Assembly: GCA_035554115.1 (NCBI GenBank)
Contig: DATMIW010000022.1
Location: 1 to 17,479 of the forward strand
Direction of reading: 5' to 3'
Source: CAXTSE01 sp035554115
GTDB lineage: Bacteria > Actinomycetota > Actinomycetes > Actinomycetales > Microbacteriaceae
Length of the DNA: 17,479 bases
A program made the translations under genes and the position numbers. This document shows positions 1-7,012 of this stretch, in pieces (position 1 is the stretch's first letter; each line of letters opens with the position of its first letter). The notes under the pieces are model-generated. The model saw only the letters and a program-made list of their open reading frames with translations, was not told the origin of the DNA and did no database searches.

Positions 1-55
1 ATTGCCCCACCGGCCGGAACCAGCGACACAGACTAGTGGCGAGGGGCGCCCGCGA

Positions 56-1201
56 TCACAACAAACCGGCGCGCGCCAGTTCGAGTTCATCGAGGTATTC
101 GGTCGTTGCTTCCTTCCACGACCGTGTTGGCACGGGAGCACCCACTCGCTTACCCGCCGTCGTGATGGCAGCGCGCAGAAGTCGGACGATCGCCGCCGCG
201 ATCGCCTCAGGATCCTCTGCCGTCGTCAACGACTCGTTGCTTTCCACCTCGCGGGCGGCCGCCGCGGTCGCGACGACGGGGATCCCCGCCGCGAGCGCCT
301 CGCGAACGGAGTTGCGGATGCCCAGCCCATCCTTGTCCGGGAATACGGCAACATCCGCGGAGGTGAAGACGTTCATGATGCTCGGCACATTGGGCAGGAT
401 CTCCACCCCTGGTCGACGCAGGTCCGTGACGGCCTTGCCCGGTTGCCTTCCCGCGATCGTGAAACGCGTCTCGGGAAGATCCCGCCACACCAGAGGGGCA
501 ATCTCTTCCACGAGAATCGTGGCGCTTTCGATATTGGGCGCGTAGTTGAGGCTGCCGACAAAGCACACCACAGGCGGCCCGGCCGGGCGAGGCACGTGCT
601 CCGCATGGTCGACACCGTTCGCTATAGCTCGAACCCCGCGATTGAGTCGCTGTGACCAGCGGGACGCATCCTCGCGCCCGACAGTAAGCAGTCGAGCCCA
701 GGGTGGAGTCGACTGTTCGAGCGCAAAGACGCGGCGGGCCTTGTACCGTTTGTATGCGCCTACTAGTCCGGCGCTGTGCCGTGCTTCCATCTCCATCCGC
801 ATCGACCACGGGTCGACCACCTGCACAACCATTGGTCCGCGAACGTAGCTTGCCACGAAGGGTATGTGCGGTCCGTGGAGAAGCGTCACCTCGCTCTCGG
901 CGGACAATTCTCGGACGCGGGCTCGAACTCCAGCCACCGAACGCTCTTCTGCGCCAACCTGCAATCTCGAGAAAAGGGAGCGGAATAGCGCGACAGCATG
1001 CCGCCTCGTGCCGAAGGTCGCAACGCGCACGCACCTGGCGGATATCTCTTCGGGGAGCTCGCCTGTCGCGCCGAGCGTCACCAGCGTGATCTCGGTGTCG
1101 GCCGGCAACGACCTGATGATCTCGAACGAGATCATCGAACTCCCATCGCCAAGTACCGGGTCCCGTGTCGGGATACCGTCAGTGACGATGAGAAGTTTCA
1201 C
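56..1201 (-). CDS. GT4-family glycosyltransferase
   Basis: A 381-residue protein with the two-lobed GT-B layout. The N-terminus (MKLLIVTDG) is the usual first strand. The C-terminal half has FVGSLNY at about 215-221, a TIAG strand end near 248-251, and the donor-binding signature DGLGIRNSVREALAAGIPVVAT at about 291-312 (split: DGLGIRN, VREALAAG, IPVVAT), which fits the GT4 pattern of a conserved Glu followed by AAG-PVV. It probably transfers a sugar from a nucleotide-sugar donor to a lipid-linked glycan at the cytoplasmic membrane face; donor and acceptor cannot be read from sequence. The GTG start at 1201 has no usefully spaced Shine-Dalgarno but sits 6 nt after a TAGCAT -10 element, so a leaderless transcript is likely. 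It is divergent from the rightward polysaccharide operon. The family call is strong and the specificity is unknown. Confidence 0.9.
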   Translation of the reverse strand: MKLLIVTDGIPTRDPVLGDGSSMISFEIIRSLPADTEITLVTLGATGELPEEISARCVRVATFGTRRHAVALFRSLFSRLQVGAEERSVAGVRARVRELSAESEVTLLHGPHIPFVASYVRGPMVVQVVDPWSMRMEMEARHSAGLVGAYKRYKARRVFALEQSTPPWARLLTVGREDASRWSQRLNRGVRAIANGVDHAEHVPRPAGPPVVCFVGSLNYAPNIESATILVEEIAPLVWRDLPETRFTIAGRQPGKAVTDLRRPGVEILPNVPSIMNVFTSADVAVFPDKDGLGIRNSVREALAAGIPVVATAAAAREVESNESLTTAEDPEAIAAAIVRLLRAAITTAGKRVGAPVPTRSWKEATTEYLDELELARAGLL

Positions 1202-1207
1202 GCTCCG

Positions 1208-1213
1208 ATGCTA
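1208..1213 (-). promoter_or_regulatory. -10 element for a leaderless GT4 transcript
   Basis: On the minus strand TAGCAT fits the actinobacterial TANNNT -10 consensus and ends 6 nt before the GTG start at 1201, which is the spacing expected when transcription begins on the first base of the start codon. No clear -35 is visible. Confidence 0.4.
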
Positions 1214-1381
1214 ACTTCGGCCGCTGACCCCCGCGCGCTCATCCTGGCAGAGCACGGACTCGGTGCCCGGCCCTTACCGCGGCGAGCGCCGCCACCACGA
1301 GCAATGGGGTACACACGCAGTCCCCTCGTTGACCCGACAAACACCCCGCGTCGAGACTGGATTCTCCGCAAACCCTGCGCA

Positions 1382-1409
1382 TTGCTGGGGAGGGTTAAGG
1401 ATTTATTTA
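1382..1409 (+). promoter_or_regulatory. Candidate promoter of the polysaccharide operon
   Basis: TTGCTG at 1382-1387 and TATTTA at 1404-1409 are separated by 16 nt and lie in the only markedly AT-rich patch of this intergenic region (1395-1410). A start site near 1416 would put the G/C hairpins at the very 5' end of a leader of about 130 nt. Neither hexamer is a perfect match, so this is a reasoned guess. Confidence 0.3.
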
Positions 1410-1420
1410 GCCCGACAAAT

Positions 1421-1446
1421 CCCCCAGACGGGGGGCAGTGTCCCCC
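1421..1446 (+). promoter_or_regulatory. Leader with two competing hairpins
   Basis: CCCCC at 1421-1425 can pair with the G run at 1430-1435 across a loop of about 4-5 nt. The same G run can instead pair with CCCCC at 1442-1446 across the loop CAGTGT. The two stems exclude each other and an A run follows the second. This lies between the candidate promoter and the first translated codon. It could act as a switch or as mRNA stabilisation; no known riboswitch class is recognised. Confidence 0.4.
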
Positions 1447-1534
1447 AAAAAGCGGACATACAGTTGGTTCTGTCGCCACACCCGAAGGATCCCCGTCCTG
1501 TGACGACACTCACCCCCGTAAGTACATCCCCCAC

Positions 1535-1583
1535 AGGAGCCCCTAAAATGACTGTCACCCGACTTCATCCCCTTCACACGTAG
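1535..1583 (+). promoter_or_regulatory. Strong RBS and 11-codon open frame
   Basis: AGGAG at 1535-1539 lies 8 nt before an ATG at 1548. The frame reads MTVTRLHPLHT and stops at 1581-1583. This is the clearest ribosome binding site in the 690-bp gap. It is either a leader peptide or, more likely, the start of the broken DUF2510-like gene that continues in another frame directly after the stop. Confidence 0.45.
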
Positions 1584-1791
1584 GCTGGTTCCGCGACCCG
1601 CAGGGCCTTTCCCAGTTCCGGTCGTGGAACAGTATCGGCTGGACCGACGACATCCAGGAAGAGCGCACCGAGCTCCACGCCTGGGACCGCCAGCTGATCA
1701 GCGCGTATCTCTCGACACGCTCGACCCCCAGATCGAGCTCGGGTGCCGCGAAGCGGTCTCGATACATCACTTCGCGGCATTCGACCACTGA
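1548..1791 (+). pseudogene. DUF2510-like small protein, frameshifted
   Basis: From 1583 the frame encodes GWFRDPQG, then QFRSWN and GWTDD. This is the pattern G-W-[YF]-x-D-P-x-G...R-x-W-[DN]...W-T of the DUF2510 domain, a short motif common in actinobacterial membrane and surface proteins. The frame has no start codon of its own. The ATG with the good RBS at 1548 is in a different frame and hits TAG at 1581. After about codon 45 the product turns into Ser/Arg/Thr-rich sequence typical of a wrong frame, while another frame from 1717 (reading TLDPQIELGCREAV) keeps high GC at third positions and stops at 1789-1791. Two indels are therefore inferred. The DUF2510 frame itself stays open until TGA at 1886-1888, 3 nt before the next gene. 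A sequencing error cannot be excluded. Confidence 0.5.
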
Positions 1792-1891
1792 CATTGCGTC
1801 AACCCGAAGATCGCTGCCCCAGGCCGGACGAGAATCGGCCGACCTGCCAGTCGGTTTATTGCGTATTGCTCGACCCGAATCGAGCTGAATC

Positions 1892-2716
1892 ATGTCTCAA
1901 ATCGCTTACCCGCCACGGACAACTGCACCCCGCGTTTCAATCGTCATTCCCGCGAAGGACGAGGCAAGAAACCTGGAGGTCGTTCTTCCACAACTCCCGC
2001 CCGTCCACCAAGTGATCCTCGTTGATGGACATTCGGTGGACGACAGCGTCGCCACTGCCCGCCGCGTAATGCCCGGAATCGAAATCATCGAGCAGACACG
2101 TTCGGGCAAAGGCAATGCTCTCGCATGCGGCTTCGCCGCTGTCACAGGGGACGTCATCGTCATGTTCGACGCCGATGGTTCCGCCGATCCTGCCGAAATT
2201 CCTGCATTCGTCGACGCACTTCTGGCTGGCGCCGATTACGCCAAGGGAACCCGTTTCGGTGCCGGCGGCCGAAGCAGTGACATCACACCCTTCCGTTTTT
2301 TGGGCAACTTCGCCTTCAACGCGCTCGCGAACCTGCTGTTCAGGACGCACTACACCGACCTCTGTTACGGCTACAACGCATTCTGGACAAGCGTGGTCCC
2401 TGTCTTCGGCCTGCCAGATAGCGCACTAGGCAAGCGGAAGGACGGGCACTTCTACTGGGGTGACGGATTCGAGATCGAGACGATGCTCGATTGTCGTGTC
2501 GCGTCGGCGAAACTCAAGGTCACGGAGGTTCCTAGCATCGAACGGCGAAGAATATTCGGCAAGAGCAACCTCCACGCTTTCCACGACGGATTCCGAGTCC
2601 TCGAGACCATTCTCATGGAACGCCCCCACGTGCACTCCCTCGCGAACGCAACTGCGGTGCGTCCTGCCCCCTCAATCGTCGGGCTCGCTCAACTATCTGC
2701 GAGAAGGTCCTCATGA
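1892..2716 (+). CDS. GT2 glycosyltransferase, DPM1/GtrB-like
   Basis: A 274-residue GT-A fold enzyme. Visible motifs are VSIVIPAKDEARNL at about 15-28, ILVDGHSVDDS near 42-52, GKGNAL at 72-77 and the metal/donor-binding DADG at 93-96. WGDGFEIET lies in the C-terminal third. The layout resembles dolichyl- or undecaprenyl-phosphate sugar transferases, but the C-terminal membrane helices of GtrB-type enzymes are missing, so it may act as a peripheral enzyme. A polyprenyl-phosphate acceptor is inferred, not shown. No Shine-Dalgarno is visible before the ATG, and translation may be coupled to the broken frame that ends 3 nt upstream. Its last codons overlap the next gene by 4 nt, so it is the first intact gene of the operon. 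Confidence 0.9.
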   Translation: MSQIAYPPRTTAPRVSIVIPAKDEARNLEVVLPQLPPVHQVILVDGHSVDDSVATARRVMPGIEIIEQTRSGKGNALACGFAAVTGDVIVMFDADGSADPAEIPAFVDALLAGADYAKGTRFGAGGRSSDITPFRFLGNFAFNALANLLFRTHYTDLCYGYNAFWTSVVPVFGLPDSALGKRKDGHFYWGDGFEIETMLDCRVASAKLKVTEVPSIERRRIFGKSNLHAFHDGFRVLETILMERPHVHSLANATAVRPAPSIVGLAQLSARRSS

Positions 2717-3639
2717 ACCACCGCGCGTCCGTGAGCGTTGTCGTCTGCGCGTATACGCAGCGACGATGGAGCGAGCTCGCGTTGGCAATAGATTCCGCTC
2801 GCGCTCAGCCGGAAGTGTCAGAGGTCATTGTCGTCATCGACCATGAGAGCGAGCTCCTTCGCCGCGTCGAGGAGCGGTGGTCAGAAACCGGTGTCAGAGT
2901 CATGCCGAACCGCCACAAGCAGGGACTGTCCGGGGCTCGCAATACCGGCCTTGAGGCAGCCTGGGGCAACCTTGTTGCCTTTCTTGATGATGATGCCGTG
3001 GCGGCGGATGGCTGGATTCACAAGCTCGTCGACTGTTTTGTTAGCGATGACATCGTGGCGGCTGGCGGCAGCGCAGTGCCCGTTTGGCCCTCGGGCCGAC
3101 CGCCGTCGACCTTGCCTCTCGAGTTGCGCTGGGTCGTCGGCTGCACCTATCGCGGCCAACCAATTGAACGCTCTGAGGTGCGCAATGTCATCGGTTGCTC
3201 AATGATCTTCCGACGCGCGGTGCTCCTGATGATCGGAGGGTTCAACGTGAACACCGGTCGTGTCGGCCAGGTTCCCCTGGGCGGGGAGGAGACCGAGGTG
3301 TGCATCAAGCTGCGCCGGCTGTACCCGAACAGTCGGGTGATTTTCGAACCTCGCAGTGTCGTTTACCACCGCGTCACGCCGGACAGGGTCACGTGGCGCT
3401 ACCTTCGCCGACGTAGCTTCTTTGAAGGTGTCTCCAAGGCCGCCCTCGCCAGGGACCTCGGACCCGAGAACGCGTTATCAAGCGAGCGCAGCTATGCCAG
3501 ACGGATCCTTCCCAGCGGTGTGTGGCGCGAGTTTTCACATGGACGCCTCGCTGCGGCGTTCGCAATCATCCTGTCCCTCGCCTCGGCCGGGTTCGGATTT
3601 CTCTACGGGATCACACACGCACACATGCCGATTAGTTAG
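2713..3639 (+). CDS. GT2 glycosyltransferase with C-terminal membrane helix
   Basis: A 308-residue GT2 enzyme. The N-terminus has the first GT-A strand VSVVVCAYTQRRW at about 7-19. GLSGARNTGLEAA at about 71-83 precedes the DXD-type LDDDA at 91-95. GGEETEVCIKLRR at 190-202 fits the catalytic-base region, and YHRV marks the usual conserved His further on. A hydrophobic segment near 285-303 (AFAIILSLASAGFGFLYGI) should anchor it to the membrane. The start overlaps the preceding stop (ATGA) and has AAGG about 6 nt upstream. It is likely to add a sugar to the growing lipid-linked glycan; the sugar cannot be told. Confidence 0.9.
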   Translation: MNHRASVSVVVCAYTQRRWSELALAIDSARAQPEVSEVIVVIDHESELLRRVEERWSETGVRVMPNRHKQGLSGARNTGLEAAWGNLVAFLDDDAVAADGWIHKLVDCFVSDDIVAAGGSAVPVWPSGRPPSTLPLELRWVVGCTYRGQPIERSEVRNVIGCSMIFRRAVLLMIGGFNVNTGRVGQVPLGGEETEVCIKLRRLYPNSRVIFEPRSVVYHRVTPDRVTWRYLRRRSFFEGVSKAALARDLGPENALSSERSYARRILPSGVWREFSHGRLAAAFAIILSLASAGFGFLYGITHAHMPIS

Positions 3640-3703
3640 TCTCAACAAAGCACAGGGCCGTGAACTGACACCAGGGCCCGCGCAGCAGGGGAGGGGGCTC
3701 GCC

Positions 3704-4972
3704 ATGCGAACGCTTGAACTCCACCCCGCCATGACCAGCCCCCATCCTCCGGACTGGCCCGGAGCATTGTGGGTGGGCGCCCTCGACGTGCACACCATTG
3801 CAGGCTTCGAACAGGTCCATCTGCGGAAATCCGATGGGTACACCAAGGCACGTCTACTCGTCTGCGAGGGGCCGGCCGTCAGGGGCTTTATCGAACTCGA
3901 CGCGCCCAACGGACTGATCGCTCGCGCCGAACTCGATGACGCAATCGCCGTGCTCCCCCGTTCTCAAGGCCACGTCGATGCCGTGCAATTCCCCACCATC
4001 ACCGTCATCGTCTGCACGAGAGATCGCCCGTCCCAGCTCCGCGGCGCATTGACGGCGATCTTTGCTCTCGACTATCCCAACTTCGACGTCCTCGTGGTCG
4101 ACAACGCATCACGCACCTCGGAAACGCGGGATCTCGTTCAGAACGAATTCGCTGCGTCGACCGTGAGTCTGGTGCGGGAGCCGACCCCGGGACTCGGCGT
4201 CGCCCGAAACACCGGACTCCGCGCCGCGACGGGAGAGATCGTCGCCTACACCGATGACGACGTGATCGTCGACGCGGCCTGGCTGACGGAGCTCTCCGCG
4301 GGGTTTTCTCGCGGCCCGAACGTCGACTGTGTCACGGGGCTCGTGCCAAGCGGGGAGTTGCGTACGCCCGCCCAAAGCTATTTCGATGGCCGCGTGAGTT
4401 GGTCGAAGAACCTCGTGCCCCGCACCTTTTCCCTCGCGGATCCGCCCTCCGATCTTCCGATGTTCCCGTTCTCGATCGGGGAGTTCGGCACGGGCGCGAA
4501 CTTCGCGCTCCGGCGTTCTGCTGCCCTTGAGCTCGGGGGGTTCGATACCGCACTAGGAGTCGGCACCCGCACAGGAGGCGGCGAAGACATCGACATGTTC
4601 ACGCGTGTCATTCTCGACGGGCGCACTTTGGTGACGCAGCCCTCGGCCATCGTCTGGCATCGAAATCGCGACGATATTGCCGCGCTTCGCCTTCAGGCAA
4701 GAGGATACGGAACCGGCCTCGGCGCCTGGCTCGCCAAGCTGTTTACGCACCCCCGCACCGCTCGTCTTGCACTGGTCCGCGGTCCCCGCGCTCTGACCCG
4801 GCTCGTCTCGCTCGCGTGGCGCAGGCCTGCCCCGGTCGCCGGGGCTCGACTGGCGGATGACTGGGAGCGTGAGATCGCGCGAATTGGATGGGTTGAACTT
4901 CTTTCCGTCGCCCGTGGGCCACTCAGCTACCTGCTTCAGCGCCGGTCGGGGAAGGCGCAAGGTAATGATTAA
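3704..4972 (+). CDS. GT2 glycosyltransferase with extra N-terminal domain
   Basis: A 422-residue protein. The start chosen is ATG 3704 because a GGGGAGGGGG tract lies about 7 nt upstream and the longer frame to the left overlaps the preceding gene in shadow. The GT-A domain begins near residue 98 (ITVIVCTRDRP) and shows VVDNAS at 131-136, GLGVARNTGLRAATGE at 163-178, TDDD at 183-186 and GGGED at 291-295. The first 95 residues form a separate region (WVGALDVHTI, KARLLVCEGPAVRGFIEL) that I do not recognise; it could bind an acceptor or partner. It lies 64 nt after the previous gene and overlaps the next by 8 nt, so all are likely co-transcribed. Family certain, sugar unknown. Confidence 0.88.
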   Translation: MRTLELHPAMTSPHPPDWPGALWVGALDVHTIAGFEQVHLRKSDGYTKARLLVCEGPAVRGFIELDAPNGLIARAELDDAIAVLPRSQGHVDAVQFPTITVIVCTRDRPSQLRGALTAIFALDYPNFDVLVVDNASRTSETRDLVQNEFAASTVSLVREPTPGLGVARNTGLRAATGEIVAYTDDDVIVDAAWLTELSAGFSRGPNVDCVTGLVPSGELRTPAQSYFDGRVSWSKNLVPRTFSLADPPSDLPMFPFSIGEFGTGANFALRRSAALELGGFDTALGVGTRTGGGEDIDMFTRVILDGRTLVTQPSAIVWHRNRDDIAALRLQARGYGTGLGAWLAKLFTHPRTARLALVRGPRALTRLVSLAWRRPAPVAGARLADDWEREIARIGWVELLSVARGPLSYLLQRRSGKAQGND

Positions 4973-5504
4973 CAGCGCGCTTCGGGGGTTTCGAGAAGAC
5001 ATCCAGCTCGCCGCCCACCACTTCGTTTTCGACATCGTCGGCGGATCGGCGTTCTCACCTCGCGCGCTTCGGCGCGCGATCTACAACCTGTTCGGAGCAT
5101 CGCTCCGATCGGCTCCCGGATCCGAATTCAGCTTCGTCGGCCGTGCGAAGAACTTCACGGTCGGCCAGTCGGTGTATTTCAATCGTCAAGTGTTCGTCGA
5201 AGCGAGAGCTCCCGTGACGATCGGCGACGAATGCGCATTCGGTATGCAAACGATGATTATCACTAGCCATCATCGGCTCGATCGAGACGGCACATGGCAG
5301 CACAAGGTGACCGGCCGCCCCGTCATTATCGGCGACAGGGTCTGGGTCGGGGCGCGGGCCACCATCCTTCCCGGAGCCGTCATCGAGTCGGACGTCATCA
5401 TCGCGGCAGGAGCTGTTGTCACGGGTCGCTGCGCGTCTCACGGTGTGTACGCAGGAGTCCCAGCGCGACGAATCCGCGGCATGCCCGCTGAGTCGACGGC
5501 ATAA
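4965..5504 (+). CDS. Left-handed beta-helix acyltransferase
   Basis: A 179-residue hexapeptide-repeat transferase of the WbbJ/maltose O-acetyltransferase type. Repeats run from about 84 to 155 (VTIGDECAFG, VIIGDRVWVGARATILPG, VIIAAGAVVTG) and end with the signature GVYAGVPARRIRG at 160-172. The His pair in ITSHHRL at 99-105 includes the likely catalytic base. It probably moves an acetyl group from acetyl-CoA to a sugar hydroxyl of the polysaccharide repeat. The start at ATG 4965 is preferred over one further left because it gives only an 8-nt overlap with the glycosyltransferase gene and follows purine-rich tracts. The N-terminal 60 residues are not repeats and are not recognised. Confidence 0.88.
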   Translation: MINSALRGFREDIQLAAHHFVFDIVGGSAFSPRALRRAIYNLFGASLRSAPGSEFSFVGRAKNFTVGQSVYFNRQVFVEARAPVTIGDECAFGMQTMIITSHHRLDRDGTWQHKVTGRPVIIGDRVWVGARATILPGAVIESDVIIAAGAVVTGRCASHGVYAGVPARRIRGMPAESTA

Positions 5505-5506
5505 CC

Positions 5507-7012
5507 ATGGCTGGGCTGTCGGACGCCGTACCGGCACCGAAGGGCTCCCCGCTCTTTGGTCGACGCCTGCTCTATGCACTCGTGTGGTCGCTCCAACTCG
5601 TCACGGCCACCCTCGTCTCACCCGTGCTCACGCATGTGGTCTCTCCCGCAGCGTTTGGGGCGCTGGCCACCGCGATCGCTGTCCATCAGGTCATCAGCGT
5701 TCTCGCGCTGCTCGGAATCGACAAGGCAGTTGTCCTCCAGCGGTCGGACGACAATGACGGACAAGCGGCTCGCGGATTGGTGACCCTGGGGATCGTCACG
5801 TCTTTTGTCGTTACGCTCACGGTCGTTCTTACCACCCCGCTCTGGCGTGAAGCCCTCGGCTTCGGAGCATTCCCCAGCCTGCTGCTCGCCGTGCTCCTGT
5901 GGACGGCCCCGACCGCAGCAGTGCAGGTGATCCAGGCGCTGCTTCTGACAGAAGACCGGTTCCGCCCCTTTGCTGTCATCGGCACGATATCGGCGGTCGG
6001 TGGGCAGGTCGTTGGCCTCGTGCTGCTCTTCACCGTTCACCAGGGCGCCACCATCTACGCGTGGGGCGGAGTAGGAGCCCAGTTCGCCGCGATGATCGTG
6101 GGAATCGTCGCTGTGCGTCCCACCCTGCGGGGCTTACTCAACCAGCCTGTCATCAAGCGAGCCATCAGCTTGGGTATTCCTCTCGCCTTTGCGAGTCTGG
6201 CCTGGATACTGCTCAGCGCCGCCGATCGGGTCATCATCCAGGTGATCAAGGGTCCGGAAGCTGTAGCTCGATACCAAGTGGGCTACATCGTGGGTTCGGT
6301 CGTCATCACCCTGCTGATCTTCGTCCACAGCGCGTGGTCACCACGCTTTGCCGCCCTCCGAACGGATGCCGAGCGCACGAAACTCGCCTCGCGATCTCGA
6401 GACCAGCTCTACCGTCTCCTGCTGCCGACGATTCTTGGGATCACCCTGGCGGCACCGATTATCTTGCGGGTCGTCGCTCCGGAAAGCTTTCGACCGGGCC
6501 AGTTGACTCTCGTGGTATTTCTGGTCGCCATGTCGGCCTATCCCGTCGCGGCGGAATTGGCGAGCGCCCAGATTCTGATCGTACAAAGACGCGGGCAGGC
6601 CGTCGGAATCCTGACCGCAGTCGCCGCCGCTGTCAACATCGGCCTCAACATCGTTCTTGTGCCACTCATCGGGATCGCGGGCGCTGCGATTGCCACAGTC
6701 GTCGCCTTCGGGGCATTGGCGTTCCTGCAATTGCGAGCCCTCGGATCCGATATGCCCCTGCAGCGGCCGTCGTCGCGACTCATCGTGGCGATCGGAGTGA
6801 CCTCGGCCGCGGCCGCCATCTCGATCCTGCCTCCCCAGACCCTCATCTGGAACCTGGTTCGCGTCGCCCTCGCCGTCGCTTGTCTGCTGTGGTTCTTCTG
6901 GACATTCAACCGAGCACGACGCTGGTCAGACGACACTCCTCCTGCGGGATCGAAGTATGACGCACAAGGAGCGCCTCCCGGAAACGCTGCCGAAGAGGGT
7001 GCTTCACAGTGA
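5507..7012 (+). CDS. Wzx-type polysaccharide flippase
   Basis: A 501-residue protein of the MOP (MATE-like) export superfamily. Roughly 12-14 hydrophobic helices span residues 20 to 475 with short loops, and the family-like N-terminal pattern VSPAAFGALATAIAV at about 45-59 is present, followed by LGIDKAVV. LNIVLVPLIGIAGAAIATVV in the C-terminal third is also typical. It should flip the lipid-linked repeat unit from the cytoplasmic to the outer face of the membrane. It starts 2 nt after the acyltransferase gene and its stop overlaps the next start (GTGA), so the operon is translationally coupled. The last 35 residues are hydrophilic. Substrate cannot be inferred. Confidence 0.9.
   Translation: MAGLSDAVPAPKGSPLFGRRLLYALVWSLQLVTATLVSPVLTHVVSPAAFGALATAIAVHQVISVLALLGIDKAVVLQRSDDNDGQAARGLVTLGIVTSFVVTLTVVLTTPLWREALGFGAFPSLLLAVLLWTAPTAAVQVIQALLLTEDRFRPFAVIGTISAVGGQVVGLVLLFTVHQGATIYAWGGVGAQFAAMIVGIVAVRPTLRGLLNQPVIKRAISLGIPLAFASLAWILLSAADRVIIQVIKGPEAVARYQVGYIVGSVVITLLIFVHSAWSPRFAALRTDAERTKLASRSRDQLYRLLLPTILGITLAAPIILRVVAPESFRPGQLTLVVFLVAMSAYPVAAELASAQILIVQRRGQAVGILTAVAAAVNIGLNIVLVPLIGIAGAAIATVVAFGALAFLQLRALGSDMPLQRPSSRLIVAIGVTSAAAAISILPPQTLIWNLVRVALAVACLLWFFWTFNRARRWSDDTPPAGSKYDAQGAPPGNAAEEGASQ

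Noticed and set aside
1555..1893. Minus-strand frame of 112 codons opposite the DUF2510-like remnant
   Set aside because: No family motif, no RBS, and the opposite strand carries a recognisable domain.
3356..3703. Leftward extension of the third GT2 gene
   Set aside because: It lies in another frame over the end of the previous gene, has Ser/Arg/Thr-rich shadow composition, and a strong RBS precedes ATG 3704.
5899..6960. Plus-strand frame of 353 codons inside the flippase gene
   Set aside because: It is a shifted frame of a clear membrane protein and is rich in Arg, His and Pro, as shadows in GC-rich DNA are.
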